This document shows, in pieces, positions 42,401 through 53,642 of a stretch of DNA of 64,000 bases. Both the position numbers and the translations under genes were made by a program. The stretch lies in contig CP053152.1 in the NCBI GenBank assembly GCA_014607495.2, positions 6,758,001 through 6,822,000 of the forward strand, read 5' to 3'. The stretch's first letter is position 1; each line of letters begins with the position of its first letter. The notes below the pieces were generated by a model. It saw only the letters and a list, made by a program, of their open reading frames with translations. It was not told the origin of the DNA and did no database searches. Source of the stretch: Carposina sasakii (taxonomy: Eukaryota; Arthropoda; Insecta; Lepidoptera; Carposinidae).

Positions 42401-44315
42401 TAGACTTTGATTGTTCGTTTGTTTATTTGCAGCGAATAGGCTCCGAAACTACTGGTCCGATTTCAAAAATTCTTTCACCGTTAGAATCCTTATTGGACCT
42501 GGATGAACATAGGCTATAAGAATTTCCCGATATTCCCACGGGAAGGCGACCAACGGGAATTCTATATTTTTTACGACAACCGCGATACATATGAATTTGA
42601 AATCAGACCTGTACGTTCATTAGGGACTGCGAGGGAGCACTAAGAACGGATTTCCGGAAATTCCCACGGGAATGTGACTTACGGGAATTTCAAATTTTTA
42701 CGAAAACCACTATTTTTACGAAGCTAAAATCGGATCAGGGACCATGAGTAAGCTCTAAGCACGGATTTCCAGAAATTCCCAATGGAAGGGGCCAACGGGA
42801 GTTCCAAATTTTTACTAAAACCGCTGTACTTACATATGAAGTTGTAGCTAATGTACTGATATGTACGGAAGCGAAGCCAGGGGGGGCCACTATGTACTTA
42901 TAAAAGCAAGAACTATTTAATTGCAGGAACTTTTTGGTGATGTTGGAGGGATGGTTGAGTCCCGGCTGGTCAGACCTGGTACAGCTGAGGTCATCTACAA
43001 GACCCAAGAGGATGCTCAGAGAGCAGTTGATCTTTACCACAATAGGCAGTTGGACGGCCAGCCTATGACGTGCCTTCTTGTGGCACCAAGAACTAATGCT
43101 TTACCATCGAGGTGAGATAACCATTTTTTTAAAAGCAAGTTGTATTGGCTTTGTAATATAATAATAATTAAGCTATTTTGGGAACGCAGTTGGTGTATAT
43201 ATGTATGTATGTATGTCGTACCGGCCGTAGTAGACGGGGATTCCTCGATACTGGTTGGTTGACTGTCAAAACTAGAGATTACGACGCATGTCTGCAGACT
43301 AGTGTTGCCGAACTATCGATAGTTGACCTCGAAAATCATCTATAATATCGATAGCCCCGTGGGCAACACTATTGACACATAGCAATACTATCGATAGTAT
43401 TGAAGCTCAATATCGACATTACTATCGATAGTAACGATACTATTATCTTGCTAGCTGTTATCTTGATGTAACTATTTTATGTGATGTGACCTTACAGGGT
43501 GTAACAAAAGGGGTATGTTAAGCGAAAAAGCTGTGTAAATAGCTCACTAAAAGGAACTTACCCACAAAATTTCACACTCGAAATCACATGTTTATTTTTC
43601 CGGATAGTATGGAGAATTCCTAAACAACTCAGGAATGTTCATACAACCTTGAAAAATAATCATGTGATTTCGAGTCTAAAATTTTGGAAAAAGGTTTTTA
43701 TAGTGGGCTATTTTCATATCTAACTATCGATTCTATTGCTTTTGCCCAACTATCGATAGACTATATCGACAGTCGACTATCGAGCGGCAACACTACTGCT
43801 GACTGTTTTGAAATCTATGCACTTTATCAATCCCGAAAATCCCGCTATAAGCAAAATGTGATGGATCTGAAAAAAGTCGTGAGTTTCGAGATCCTGGGAT
43901 TGTATTCTCTGTTTATCTGTTACATAATCACTACATATTATAAAACAAAGTGTCTATCTGCTGTCTGTCCCTATGTATGTTTAGATCTTTAAAACTACGC
44001 AACGTATTTTGATGCGTTTTTTAAATAGATGGAATGATTCAAGGGAAAGGTTTATTATGTAACTAGGAACCCGTTCCGGCTTTGCACGGGTGGTAGTGCT
44101 CTTACGCGGACGATTTCGTGGGCGGCCGCTTGTATAAGTAGTATTTGGTCATATTTGGCTTTTCTTTTTTTAGTTCAGTAAAATTACTTAAAGTACCTAG
44201 TAACTAACTAAATAATTGTTTCAGAAGCAGTTCCAAGCCAGCACTCTACAGTACCAACTCTAATGTTGAACCCGATATTTCTACTTTCCATAAAGTATTG
44301 TTTAGTAATTTTTAA
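39411..44315 (+). CDS. POLDIP3: POLDIP3/SKAR-type mRNA export RNA-binding protein, 400 aa
   Basis: Eight exons in phase: 39411-39472, 39745-39946, 40224-40350, 40605-40769, 40930-41128, 41931-42102, 42927-43111, 44225-44315. The N-terminus (MASFIEMSLEDIIQKKKKEF) has the family SLDELI/K-rich motif. Then come DAR repeats (INDARNKII, INDAREILTGL, QKDARLKLEQL) and a QQYPG x4 stretch. The single RRM is in exons 6-7: FRIIVSNLRSSVTGSDIQEL, GTAEVIYKTQEDAQRAVDLY, QLDGQPMTCLLV. The C-terminus EPDISTFHKVLFSNF matches the family's DPDTILKALF end. In animals this protein links S6K1, the exon-junction complex and TREX during export and translation. Introns carry Helitron-like elements, a TATCGATA-rich MITE and a small LINE-like debris field. 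Confidence 0.9.
41157..41352 (+). repeat. Helitron-like fragment in POLDIP3 intron
   Basis: Ends GTCGTGGGCGGCCACTAG before T, as in 57979-58300. The 5' side (AATTATAAAGCTGAAGAGTT) is only loosely like the other copies. Confidence 0.4.
42366..42893 (+). repeat. Helitron-like element with internal tandem repeats, decayed 3' end
   Basis: Begins A|TCTATACTTCTATACTTAC, then ATAATATAAAGAGGTAGAC. Units of CGGATTTCC...ATTCCCACGGGAA recur. Ends GGGGGGGCCACTAT where CTAG is expected. Parallel to 56933-57733. Lies 33 bp before a POLDIP3 exon. Confidence 0.5.
43301..43794. repeat. MITE with AGTGTTGCCG ends and TATCGATA cluster
   Basis: AGTGTTGCCG at 43301-43310 and its complement at 43785-43794. Contains TATCGATA at 43314, 43346, 43389, 43423 and 43751. 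A second element may be nested from about 43495 (TTACAGGGTGTAACAAAAGG). Lies in the last POLDIP3 intron. Confidence 0.6.
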
Positions 44316-44430
44316 ACTTATAAGTCCTGCATTGCAATTAATTGTGTATTTACAATAAGTACTCTATGAGAAATGTGTGTAAAAAAAGAAGTAACGTACA
44401 ACTGCTGTAGGTACATATACATATATAAGT

Positions 44431-44787
44431 TCTACCAAAAAGTACTGATTATCTTTTGACACGAAACTAGGTAGGTAAAAAGAAACAACTTTCATTATGG
44501 GACCAACTCTGAAATAGTGAAAAAAAATTTGCTGTTCCATACATTTCAGTGCAGGAATTATTCAAGTTGTATACTAAGTAGGTAAAAAGAAACAACTTTT
44601 ATTATGGGACCAACTCTGAAATAGTGAAAAAAAATCAGCTGTTCCATACATTTCAGTGCAGGAATTATTCAAGTTGTATGGAACAGCTATTTTTTTTTCA
44701 CTATTTCGGAGTTGGTCCCATAATGAAAGTTGTTTCTTTTTACCTACCTAGTTTCATGTCAAAAGATAATCTGTACTTTTTGGTAGA
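44431..44787. mobile_element. MITE with about 120-bp TIRs and internal duplication
   Basis: The left arm from TCTACCAAAAAGTAC is mirrored by the right arm ending GTACTTTTTGGTAGA; both contain GAAACAACTTTCATTATGGG or its complement. A third, direct copy of part of the arm (about 44578-44670) lies in the middle. Outer flanks TATAAG/CTTATA suggest a TA target. Confidence 0.7.
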
Positions 44788-45000
44788 CCTTATAATAGCT
44801 TACTCCATAAAAACTTAGTCAAACCTACATAATCATATTGTACTTTATCCTGATTATGTTACTTTTGCCACCCATATTGATTAATCTAATAAAATAAAAT
44901 ATGTCTATTGAATTGGTACATATTTTATAATCCCCTTTTGGATATAAATATCTTGGAGCCATGTCATTGCATTTGATGTAGCTTCTTACAAGGATCTACT

Positions 45001-45113
45001 AGAGTGCGTTTCACCATCACCCACAAACATTAACCCCTTTAACTTCATACAAATAATGTGAATAATAATAATTTCCGAAATCAGGCATAGGAGTTATTCT
45101 ATGAAACGGACTC
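45001..45113 (+). repeat. Short MITE family G copy
   Basis: AGAGTGCGTTTCACC to ATGAAACGGACTCT with CAGGCATAGGAGTTATTCT inside. Confidence 0.55.
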
Positions 45114-45769
45114 TACATGAGCTTGCGCATGTAAACGAAATCCCTTCTAGCCAGCGTGGTAACCCAGATGGGCCATCATACAACTTCATGATCGCACACT
45201 AGGTAGTACTTCTAGGGTTGCCATCCGTACTTTATAATAAAGTATTGTACGTTATTTCAGGTAATTGTACTCTATACTTTATGAATTATTATATTATATT
45301 AAAAACTACTGCCATGGGGGGAAACCCTTAATTGCCTCGTACGAACGTGAAATTTTGTAACTATGGATGGATGAATGTTTGTTACTGTTTCACGTAAAAA
45401 CGGCTGGAGCGATTTTAATAAAATTTGGTCTAAAGTTTAGTTGCGGGCGTCCACTACTAAGTTATATTGTTCTGTGTAGCTGACTGCGCATAGGGTATAG
45501 GTATCCTAAACCTTCAACCCACTTAAAGGCATATCCGTGGCTGCCCGCCATAGATAGATCACATCAGTTTATTTCTATAAATTGTGGAGTGTGGAAAAGA
45601 GAATTTACTTCTTCAACCTTAGATTAATGATAGGGCTTCGCTCCGAAGCGAATCATTATTCTAAGTCTTCAACTTTTTAAAATATAAATGGCTCCTATGT
45701 TTACGCGAATGAGTAACGCAACAGCGGCACCGTCGTTGTCGTCATTAACTATTCAGAAATACATAAACT
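45114..45769. other. No gene; repeat fragments
   Basis: Includes a Helitron-like tail (about 45355-45455, ending GCGGGCGTCCACTACTAAG) and AT-rich sequence. Confidence 0.4.
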
Positions 45770-46170
45770 AAGTTTTATTCTTATTCTTTATTATACACAT
45801 ACAATTATATACAGACAGAAATTATGAAACAAAATGTACAAAGGCGTGCTTATCTCTGAAAGAGATTTCTTCCAGCAAACCATTTGGGAAAGTGATAATT
45901 AAATATAAAAGGTAGATATGCGTGTACACAGAATTTATAATAAAATTTTAATTTAACAAATAGACAGCCTAATCCAATCAATAAAATTAACAAAATATAC
46001 CTACATAAACATACATAAATATCTATTAATTAAATATATAACAACAGACTCATTTCCATTGAAGCGAGAGGTAGTGGTTCTTTAACCTTTTCTTAAATGT
46101 AGCAACAGTTTGGCAATCTCTCACGGTGTGAGGCAGAGATTTCCACAATTTGACAGCATACACGGTATAT
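45770..46170 (-). pseudogene. CR1/Jockey-type LINE 3' fragment
   Basis: 46170-46050 encodes, on the minus strand, YTVYAVKLWKSLPHTVRDCQ then TVATFKKRLKNHYLSLQWK-stop. This is the typical C-terminal end of CR1/Jockey ORF2 proteins (LWNSLP...F). About 280 bp of 3' UTR follow, with an [24 protein letters not shown] end. Confidence 0.65.
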
Positions 46171-46292
46171 TTATTTTTTATTTTTTATTATTCTTTAAAT
46201 ATTCTAGGACTTAAAATTAGGTACAACGTCCCACAAAACTGCTTGCGCCGTTTGACTGTGGGATCCGTGATTAATATTAAATACTATGTACT

Positions 46293-46428
46293 AGAGTGCG
46301 TTTTACCGAATAGCTCCCATGGAAGATGGCGCCCGTTACTATGTGCATGACCGCATTCTTTGTTTTACTGCATACTAAAAATGTTAGTTCTAAAATCAGG
46401 CCCAGGGACTATTCTGTGAAACGGATGA
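46293..46428 (+). repeat. Short MITE family G copy
   Basis: AGAGTGCGTTTTACC to GTGAAACGGATG, with GCATGACCGCATTCTTTG inside, shared with 53164-53261. Confidence 0.5.
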
Positions 46429-46543
46429 CAATTATTCTATATGAGTATATTAAAGTACGATAGTTAACTAATTATTAAATAATTATTCTGAAGTATAAAA
46501 GGCTAAGAAATTGAGTTTAATAAATAATGACAAGAATTTGAGT

Positions 46544-49500
46544 TTATATACTGTTAAGCAGATAGGAGTGTAGTGATTTTTTAAATTTGTTTTTATGTGT
46601 TTCCATTCTGATAGACGCAGGTAAGGCGTTAAGCAAGTATGGTAATCGTTTTTCAATGAGCCTGTCTCCATAATAATTGCTTACTCTGGGGACAGCGTAC
46701 TTACCTGCGGCTATGGATCTGGTGTCATATGTTTGTCTCATTACATGACATAGGGTGCTATCTTGATTGTTATGCTGATTGACTAGAAATAAGTATTTGT
46801 GTTTTAGGGTTGCCGGTAGAATTTTACATATTTTAAATAGCTTGTAATAATCATCTTTACATTTATTTCTAGTTTGGTTAGTTACTAATAGCTTAAGAAA
46901 TCTAATTTGTAGTTTTTCAATTTTTTCCATATTTGTTTTAAACGTGAGGCCATAACAGTCAAGGGAGTAACTCAGGGTAGGTTCTACTAGGGATTTGTAG
47001 ATACATTTTAGGGTACTTATTGGGACCCTGAAACTTAGGTGATAAAATCTACCAAGTAGGATTCTTAATTTACTGCATATGAAATCTATATGGGATGACC
47101 ATGAGAAGCTTTCATCTATTTTCATGCCAAGATAAGTCATGCATTTGACACGCTCAATTGGCTTACATTGGCATGGTGTTAGTTGGTTGTGGAAACAAGA
47201 AAAGTCATGTGTGAATATTATGGGTTCTGCTGAATAGGACGTGTTTAGGTAAGGCGAGTGTAAGGTAAGGAGTTTGGTTTTCTCTGCGTTTAAAAGTATG
47301 CCATTATCGTGCGACCATTTGACTACGGCGTCGACATCCTGCTGCAGCAGGCTGCAGACGCGCGCGAAATCGGCGGCGGCGCCGGCGCGCAGCACGCACA
47401 GGTCGTCCGCGTACATGTACGGGGAGCTGTGCTGCAGCGCGCCGCACAGGCTGTTCACATGCAGCAGGTAGCACGCCGGCCCGCAGCCCGAACCCTGCGG
47501 CACGCCGCACCGCACACGCACCTCGTCGCCCAGGGTAGTCCCCACCTTCACGCGGTATGATCGTGCGTTGAGGTAGTCACTGAACCACTGGCTAAGCGGC
47601 TCTCGCACTCCGCACTCTCTCATGGCGTCGATAAGTGTATTTGTATCCAGAGTATCAAATGCTTTCCGAAAATCGAAAAATACGGCTACGACTACTTTTT
47701 TATCTGCTAAGTAACCGTTAATTTCATTTGTAAATTTTGACAGTAACGTACTGGTACTTTTGCCCCTTTGAAAACCGTGCTGACACTTGTTTATGATACT
47801 GTTTTTTTGTAGGTATGTACCTATTTGGTTAACTATGCACTTCTCAATTACTTTGTCCACGCTCGAGAGTATTGCTATAGGCCTGTAGTTTGAGTACGAT
47901 TTACTGTCACTTTTTTTATGAACTGGGCGGATTATTGCTTGTTTAAGGCCATCTGGGAAACAAGGTTTACTTACTGACATATTAACTAATTTAGCTAAGA
48001 TAGGACTTACTTTATCGGATACAGTTTTCAGGTCGCGCATACGTATACCATCGCAACCGGGGGACTTGTTAGTGCTCATGCTGTTAATGACTCGCATCAC
48101 GTTTTTGCTGTTCACCGGTTGCCATCGCATGCACACATCTGTCTCCTTTACGTATTCTTTTCTAACCAGCCATTTATCGTTACATTTATGTTTAATGAGG
48201 TCTATTTCCATGGAAAAGGTTTCTGAAAATCCGTTGCATATGTCTTTAGTACTGCCCTGTGTTTTCATGTTATTGAGTATGACCGAATCAAGTGACTTTT
48301 TAAAGTTTCCCAGCATGAGATTAATTTTTTCCCACATTTTCCTAATATTATTATTGCAGTGTAATATACTTCTTTTGTCGTAATCACTTTTTGCTTTAGC
48401 TATCATTTTAAAACATTTATTTCTGTATCTTGTATATGTAATACGCTTAACCATATTACTTGGTTCGTAACTCCATAGCTCAAACAGCCTGTCTCTCTCT
48501 TTAATCATATTTTTTAGATTTGGACTAATCCATCTTTTGTCGTCTCTTTTTTTAGTATTATTATTATTATTGATAGTTTTATAACAGTTATTATATATAT
48601 TGACAAATAGGTTACAGAACTCTTTGTACATTTCGTTGGGGCATTGAATATGTAGTAGTTCATCAAAGTTGGTGTCTTGTAGTTTTTTTCTGACTAAACG
48701 GTTATCAAGGATGCAGCGCATGTCAGTGGGATCGCGCGCAGGAGCGGTCGGACCTCTCCCGCCGCTATCGCGCCGTCTTTGGTCTGTGTCGGTAATTGGC
48801 GATGTGTAAGGTGATCTCGATGTAGTGCAATTCCATGTTATTGCTACTGAGATAAGGTAATGATCGGAGATTTTGTGTTGGATTACAGCCGAGTTAATGC
48901 TGTCGCTCAACCCTCTAATATATATGTGATCCAAACAAGATTCTACTACAACTCCGTTTAATATTTCTCGTCTTGTAACGCCGCTTATGCAATTGGTGAA
49001 TCCAAACTCTGATAGTAAGCTTTCGTATGCAATTACATGATTATTGTTCATGTCCAAGGTATTAATGTTGGTGTCACCGCATATGACTACTTTAGTATTT
49101 CGAGGTAAGGCGTTTAATAGCGATTGTAATTCGTTAATGAATTGTGTTTTTTTAGCGTGATTTTGTATTTTTGGAGGCCTGTATATAGATATAATGTAAA
49201 TAAGTTCGTAGTTGTACTCTATGGTCACGCAAACGCATTCCGCCGTGGTAAATCGGTGCGCATGGGAGGGTAAAGGCGCGGCCGCGAGCCTGGTGCGCGA
49301 GTACACTAACACGCCGCCTCCCCGCCGTCCTTCTCGGGTTACTACGTTTACGTTAAATAAAGTCTTTGATATTATAAAGTGGTACTTCTGAATGATTTAT
49401 ATTTGCCTCTGTTATGATTAATAAATCTAGAGAATTCAATTGATTATCTAATGCTACCAATAATTCGTTAAAGTGTTTTTTAATCGAGCGGATATTAACG

Positions 49501-49577
49501 TGGAGTAAATTTAGGTCGGTATTTTGGCTCAATGAATTTCTAAACTCTTTTAAGTTATCTACAGATACAGAATTCAC
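46544..49577 (-). pseudogene. CR1-type LINE ORF2 (endonuclease + reverse transcriptase), one frameshift
   Basis: The N-terminal piece 49577-49353 has LNLLHVNIRSIKKHFNELL and LLIITEANI, the first endonuclease blocks. It stops at KDFI, and the frame resumes at NVNVVTREGRRGGGVLVYSR, so a 1-nt change near 49355 splits the APE domain. From 49312 on, 922 codons are open: VVICGDTNINTL and SDHYLISVAI (catalytic GDxN and SDH). The RT follows with SPGCDGIRMRDL, YRPIAILSSVDKVIEK, CQHGFQRGKSTSTLL, FDFRKAFDTLDTNTLI, CGVPQGSGCGP and an intact YADD in MYADDLC. The C-terminus ends MRQTYDTRS...LLNALPASI. Only the frameshift separates it from an intact ORF2. Confidence 0.85.
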
Positions 49578-49663
49578 TATGGATTGATTGTTAATACAAT
49601 CAATGCTATTTATGGCTGTGAATTGTACTAGTAGGATAGCACAGTAGACGTAGTATATAATAT

Positions 49664-50590
49664 CTACTTAGATTTTTTTAGATCATTTAGCTCATTCTCC
49701 GATCTCACCCATGTGGCGTTGCCGCCATCGGTCTTCTTCACGAGGATCTTGCCGTTTGATACCCAGATGTACTTAAAGATACCGCGTAACTGTTTCTTTA
49801 CGTTCCACAATAGTGCTTTAATGTCTTTGGTCAGGTCTTCGTTGAGGTAGACTCTAGTGGTCATTGCTCCGCCGGTAACCTTAGCACTCGTCAGGTCTGC
49901 CAGTAGGTGCCGTTGTGTAAGCCACTGGTCACGTGTTGCCGTCCCCGAGCTCTTGAATGCGACAATGATGGGTGCTGGCTTCGCGTTCGGTCCAGACCGT
50001 GGTGGATGAGTGCGTCTCACTGATTCTATCTCCGCGATGGTCATATCTATTTTCTTGCCCACTGTTGCTACTATATCCATAAGATTTTCACCTGGTAGCT
50101 GCTCGATTCCAGCAATCTCAATGTTGTGTTTTCTTGTGGTCTGCTCGATCTCCTTTATTTTTTGTTCCAGTGCCATGTTCTGTTTCTCTAGAAATAGGCA
50201 TTTGTTGGTGGTAGTAGCAGCAATTTTTTCTAGTTTATTTCTTTTTTCTTTTGATTGCTCGTGTTCTAAAAGTATGGTATCGTATTTTTCTGAAAGGATG
50301 CTCATACTTAGTTTGATGGCACTTAATTGTTTTTCCAAGCCTGGAAGGACACTGACCTTTTTTATGATGACTTTAAGCATCTTATCTACGTCTTGGTCCT
50401 CCTCCTGTTCCACCTCGTCGTCGGACTCATTGTCCTCACAGTTGTTACAGCATTTACGGTTACGGCCCGCTTTCATATCAGCCGCAAGTCCTTTGACGCA
50501 ACTTCTATGGAATGTGCCTTGGCATGGACCCTGGCACACAAAGTGCGATCCCTTTTTTGCTAGTACTTTCTTACATTTTTGGCAATCCAT
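49664..50590 (-). CDS. LINE ORF1 protein: PHD-type zinc finger + coiled coil + FP-like C-terminus, 308 aa
   Basis: Starting at MDCQKCKKV (an upstream in-frame Met adds 14 residues), a Cys4-His-Cys3 finger is visible: CQKC, CQGPC, HRSC, CCNNC, as in PHD/zinc-ribbon ORF1 proteins of CR1-group LINEs. An acidic linker and coiled coil follow (LEKIAATTTNKCLFLEKQ, MALEQKIKEIEQ), then a C-terminal domain RKHNIEIAGIEQLPGENLMD...VRRTHP...RDQWLTQRHLL...VYLNEDLT. This resembles the baculovirus-FP/L1 ORF1 RNA-binding fold. It is uninterrupted, unlike its ORF2. Lies directly upstream of ORF2 on the same strand, completing a nearly full-length element (about 46500-50700). Confidence 0.8.
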   Translation of the reverse strand: MDCQKCKKVLAKKGSHFVCQGPCQGTFHRSCVKGLAADMKAGRNRKCCNNCEDNESDDEVEQEEDQDVDKMLKVIIKKVSVLPGLEKQLSAIKLSMSILSEKYDTILLEHEQSKEKRNKLEKIAATTTNKCLFLEKQNMALEQKIKEIEQTTRKHNIEIAGIEQLPGENLMDIVATVGKKIDMTIAEIESVRRTHPPRSGPNAKPAPIIVAFKSSGTATRDQWLTQRHLLADLTSAKVTGGAMTTRVYLNEDLTKDIKALLWNVKKQLRGIFKYIWVSNGKILVKKTDGGNATWVRSENELNDLKKSK

Positions 50591-50812
50591 GATAAATGAA
50601 GGTTTGGTAAAGTGTAGAGGAGGGAGGTACACGGTGAGGAATTTCCACCAGACTTCCTTGCAATGTTTTTAGCTGCTGGTCGATAATAAGACAAGCGGTC
50701 TCTCGATTCCAGTTATTGATCTTTTGTTAATAAGATAGTAATTTTTAAAATTAATAATATATTTATAATAACCTAAAAATAACAACTTGACATATGTTTG
50801 TATCTCTATTAT

Positions 50813-51112
50813 ACTATATGGAAACGTCGGGAAAATCCTCAAGAACAAGTGTAAAGTTAGTCAAAATAAAAAAATATTGCAGAAACAACTTACATGCGCC
50901 CATGAAGAGATCGTAATCCGGCTAAAGTTTTACTCGGCTTACCTGCGTATAAAACCATGCACACGCACTAGATTCACATCACAAGTAATCAAAATATAAC
51001 TTATCTACCAGAAAACATCACTTTACGGACACATGCAAGCCATTTATAAATAAATTTTGATTTTCACATGAAAATTACACCTGCACCCTTCCAGCTTTTC
51101 CCGCCGAATCTC
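50813..51112 (-). mobile_element. Family-R retroposon lacking its tail
   Basis: Matches from TGGAAACGTCGGGAAAATCC to CCCGCCGAATCT. The A-tail third is absent, replaced by the LINE 5' flank. Mini-ORF begins MGACKLFLQYFFILTN. Confidence 0.65.
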
Positions 51113-52105
51113 AATCTGTTCCATTCAATATATTTTTTTTTTTAAATAAAGTTTGCTGACCTGGATACAAGTCCTTAGGCCGAAATCAATTATACAAATT
51201 TCTTGTTAGATGTTCCATTCAATCATTTGCAATGTTGCCATGTTAAAGATATTAAACTAAATTTAGGTAAATAGTGTGGTGGATTCCGGTAGTCACACAC
51301 TTAAACCTTTTACGTAAAAATATCTAAATTTAAAATGAGTATAAATTTAGTAAATTTAAATTCACTGTACGCATAAATTCATGTATTTTGATCAAATCGG
51401 AGATAAACCACGCCTATGATATTCTACTTTAAAAAAGGAACATCATGACATCATTAAAATCACGATAAAACCTATCATTTATGCTTAAAACAATAAAATT
51501 ATTGTTTGAATTTTTAATCTTAGTCGCTAAAGCTATTCTGACCGCACACTTTATCCTAAACCTAAAAAGGCGACACTTGTAAATTTAATGGGGTATATTA
51601 CACGATCAGTATTATCATGATACTATCACATATGATCGCAAGATCCATCTAGGATCGTATTTTACACCACCACATTGTACACCAGTTTTTAAGCCTCCTA
51701 CCTAACTATAAAATAGTGAAAACTGCATTCAATTTCATCCTGTAATTTTTATTCAAATTCAGATTTTAGGGTTCCGTACCCAAAGGGTTTCAGACGGGAC
51801 AAACTTGTCCACCAGAATAGCTTTTTACGCATAGGTAAACTTAAAGTGAATTGAAAAAAAAAGTTGAAAAAGTCGAAAAGAAAAAGTCAATTTAAATAAA
51901 ATTTTGTAGCCATTTGTCAGAAAAGTGACTGCCAGAATAGTTTTTGACATACTTAAACCTAAATTTTAGGTTTAATTACGTTTAAGAATAATTTTTGACT
52001 GCCGGAATCGACGTTAGTGATATTAATAAAATAAATTTAGATGGTGAATTAGGGCGGCAGCTATTTCGGTCTAACTTATACCGTACTTAGACCACATTTT
52101 AATAC
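51113..52105. other. No gene; repeat fragments
   Basis: AT-rich. 51769-51790 has AGGGTTCCGTACCCAAAGGG, a short repeat I recognise from moth genomes. Repeated phrases about TTTTTGACTGCCGGAATCG and AGTGACTGCCAGAATAG (51920-52015) suggest a small tandem array. Confidence 0.45.
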
Positions 52106-52815
52106 TTTTTACTCGACTGCGCGACGCAAAGGAGTGGTAATGTGTTTAACAGCCTATGTATGTATGTTCCTTTGAAGCACTATACAGATCAAACGCCTGG
52201 GCCGATTTTTATGATTCAGTCAACCGATTCATCTCTTTCCGGCGAGTGTCATTAAAGACATGACGTTAGTGAAAATCCAATATGGCGACTGGACGCCATA
52301 TTGTGAAAATGAAAAAAAATTAAGTCAACAAACTATATCAAGTGGGGTATCATTGAATAGATAATTAAAAATCATTTTTAGTTTTTTCTCAACATTTTTC
52401 GATTCAACTGACTGTTTAGGATCTATATCGAAGTTGCGAACAACTATTCTCATATATAAGTTTTTAGACAGCAGCAAGACAAAAACTTCTTGCTGCTGAG
52501 TATGTTGAGCATGTTTCTTGAAGCGTACCTATTAGTAGCTAGGTACTCATAACTAAAAAGTATTAAAAAACCGTGATTGAAAAAATCCAAAAACTCGACG
52601 GCGTAAAAAAGAACTAAACTACGTAGTCAATAAAAAAAAAGGAAAAAACAAGCACTTAGATGTCCGGTGGTCTAGAATTCTATAATATTATGGAATTAAT
52701 ACTATTGAAGAAAATATAATATTTTCTAATGATGTAACATAACAACTGAATAGTCGGGATCCATTATCAAACAGCGAAGCTAGTCGTCGCTGTCGGGTTT
52801 TTGGATTTTTTAAAT
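52106..52815 (+). repeat. Second copy of the 955-1873 element, one palindrome arm lost
   Basis: Parallel from TTTTACTCGACTGCGCGACG through CAAGCACTTAGATGTCCGGT, then jumps to GTCGGGTTTTTGGATTTTTT. Only one long arm remains. Confidence 0.7.
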
Positions 52816-53642
52816 CATGTTTTTTTAAGAATGAAAGCTTTACCGAGAATTTGTGACTACTGCTACAGCACTATAATATGCTTACTGGCTTAAAGCTGCC
52901 GCTATCAGTAGCTTTATGACTAAATAATTAATAAGTAAAGTTTTGTACTCTTTTGGGTCATAGTAACAATATTTAATGGGCTAAACTGAATTAGGTTAAC
53001 CGAAATTCAAGTCTGGCAGCACCGATCTTTCATTCAAGAAACCAAAACCATTCACCAGTGGTGACAACTTAGGAGTTTTGCCCCTAAATTTAGGAGGAAA
53101 AAGATAATTAGGGGGACTTTTAGGGGCATAATTTTTTTAGGGGTACAATTACTCAACGTTTATTGTCCGTTTCATAGAGTAGAGTAGTTCTGATGGTGAT
53201 GACACTAATCACTATGTGTATGACCACATTTTCTGAGTCACTGCATACTATGAAACGGACGCAATCTTAACCCGAGTAAAATAAAAAAATCTTTGGGGGT
53301 AACATTGGATGCAGTGCTGCCAATCGTACGATTTAAATCTTCGAAATCGTACGCTAAACATACGATCTTTTAAATTCCTATAATCTTTATTACAGTACAC
53401 AAATTATGTTAAATCAAGTTCAAATAACAAAAACCTGAACGAGACCTAAATTTCTTTTTATTTTTAATGAACGCATCCAACAATCCGGACAAATTAAAAA
53501 GATCGTACCTATTATCGTATTATCTTTCAACTTTTGCATATCCTCTAACTTTCAAACTTTCCGAATTATACCTACACAGCTCGGGGCTCAGGCTCATGCT
53601 CAGGGCCCTCTGGGGGGGTTGTTTTATTGAAATTTCCTTGAG
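52816..53642. other. No gene; small repeats
   Basis: Contains family-G MITE 53164-53261 (GTCCGTTTCATAGAG to TACTATGAAACGGAC) and an ATCGTACGATTTAAATC/CGAAATCGTACGCT inverted patch at 53326-53355. Confidence 0.45.

Noticed and set aside
50010..50672. 220-codon plus-strand ORF opposite LINE ORF1
   Set aside because: The minus-strand frame has the Cys/His finger and coiled coil; this one is its complement.
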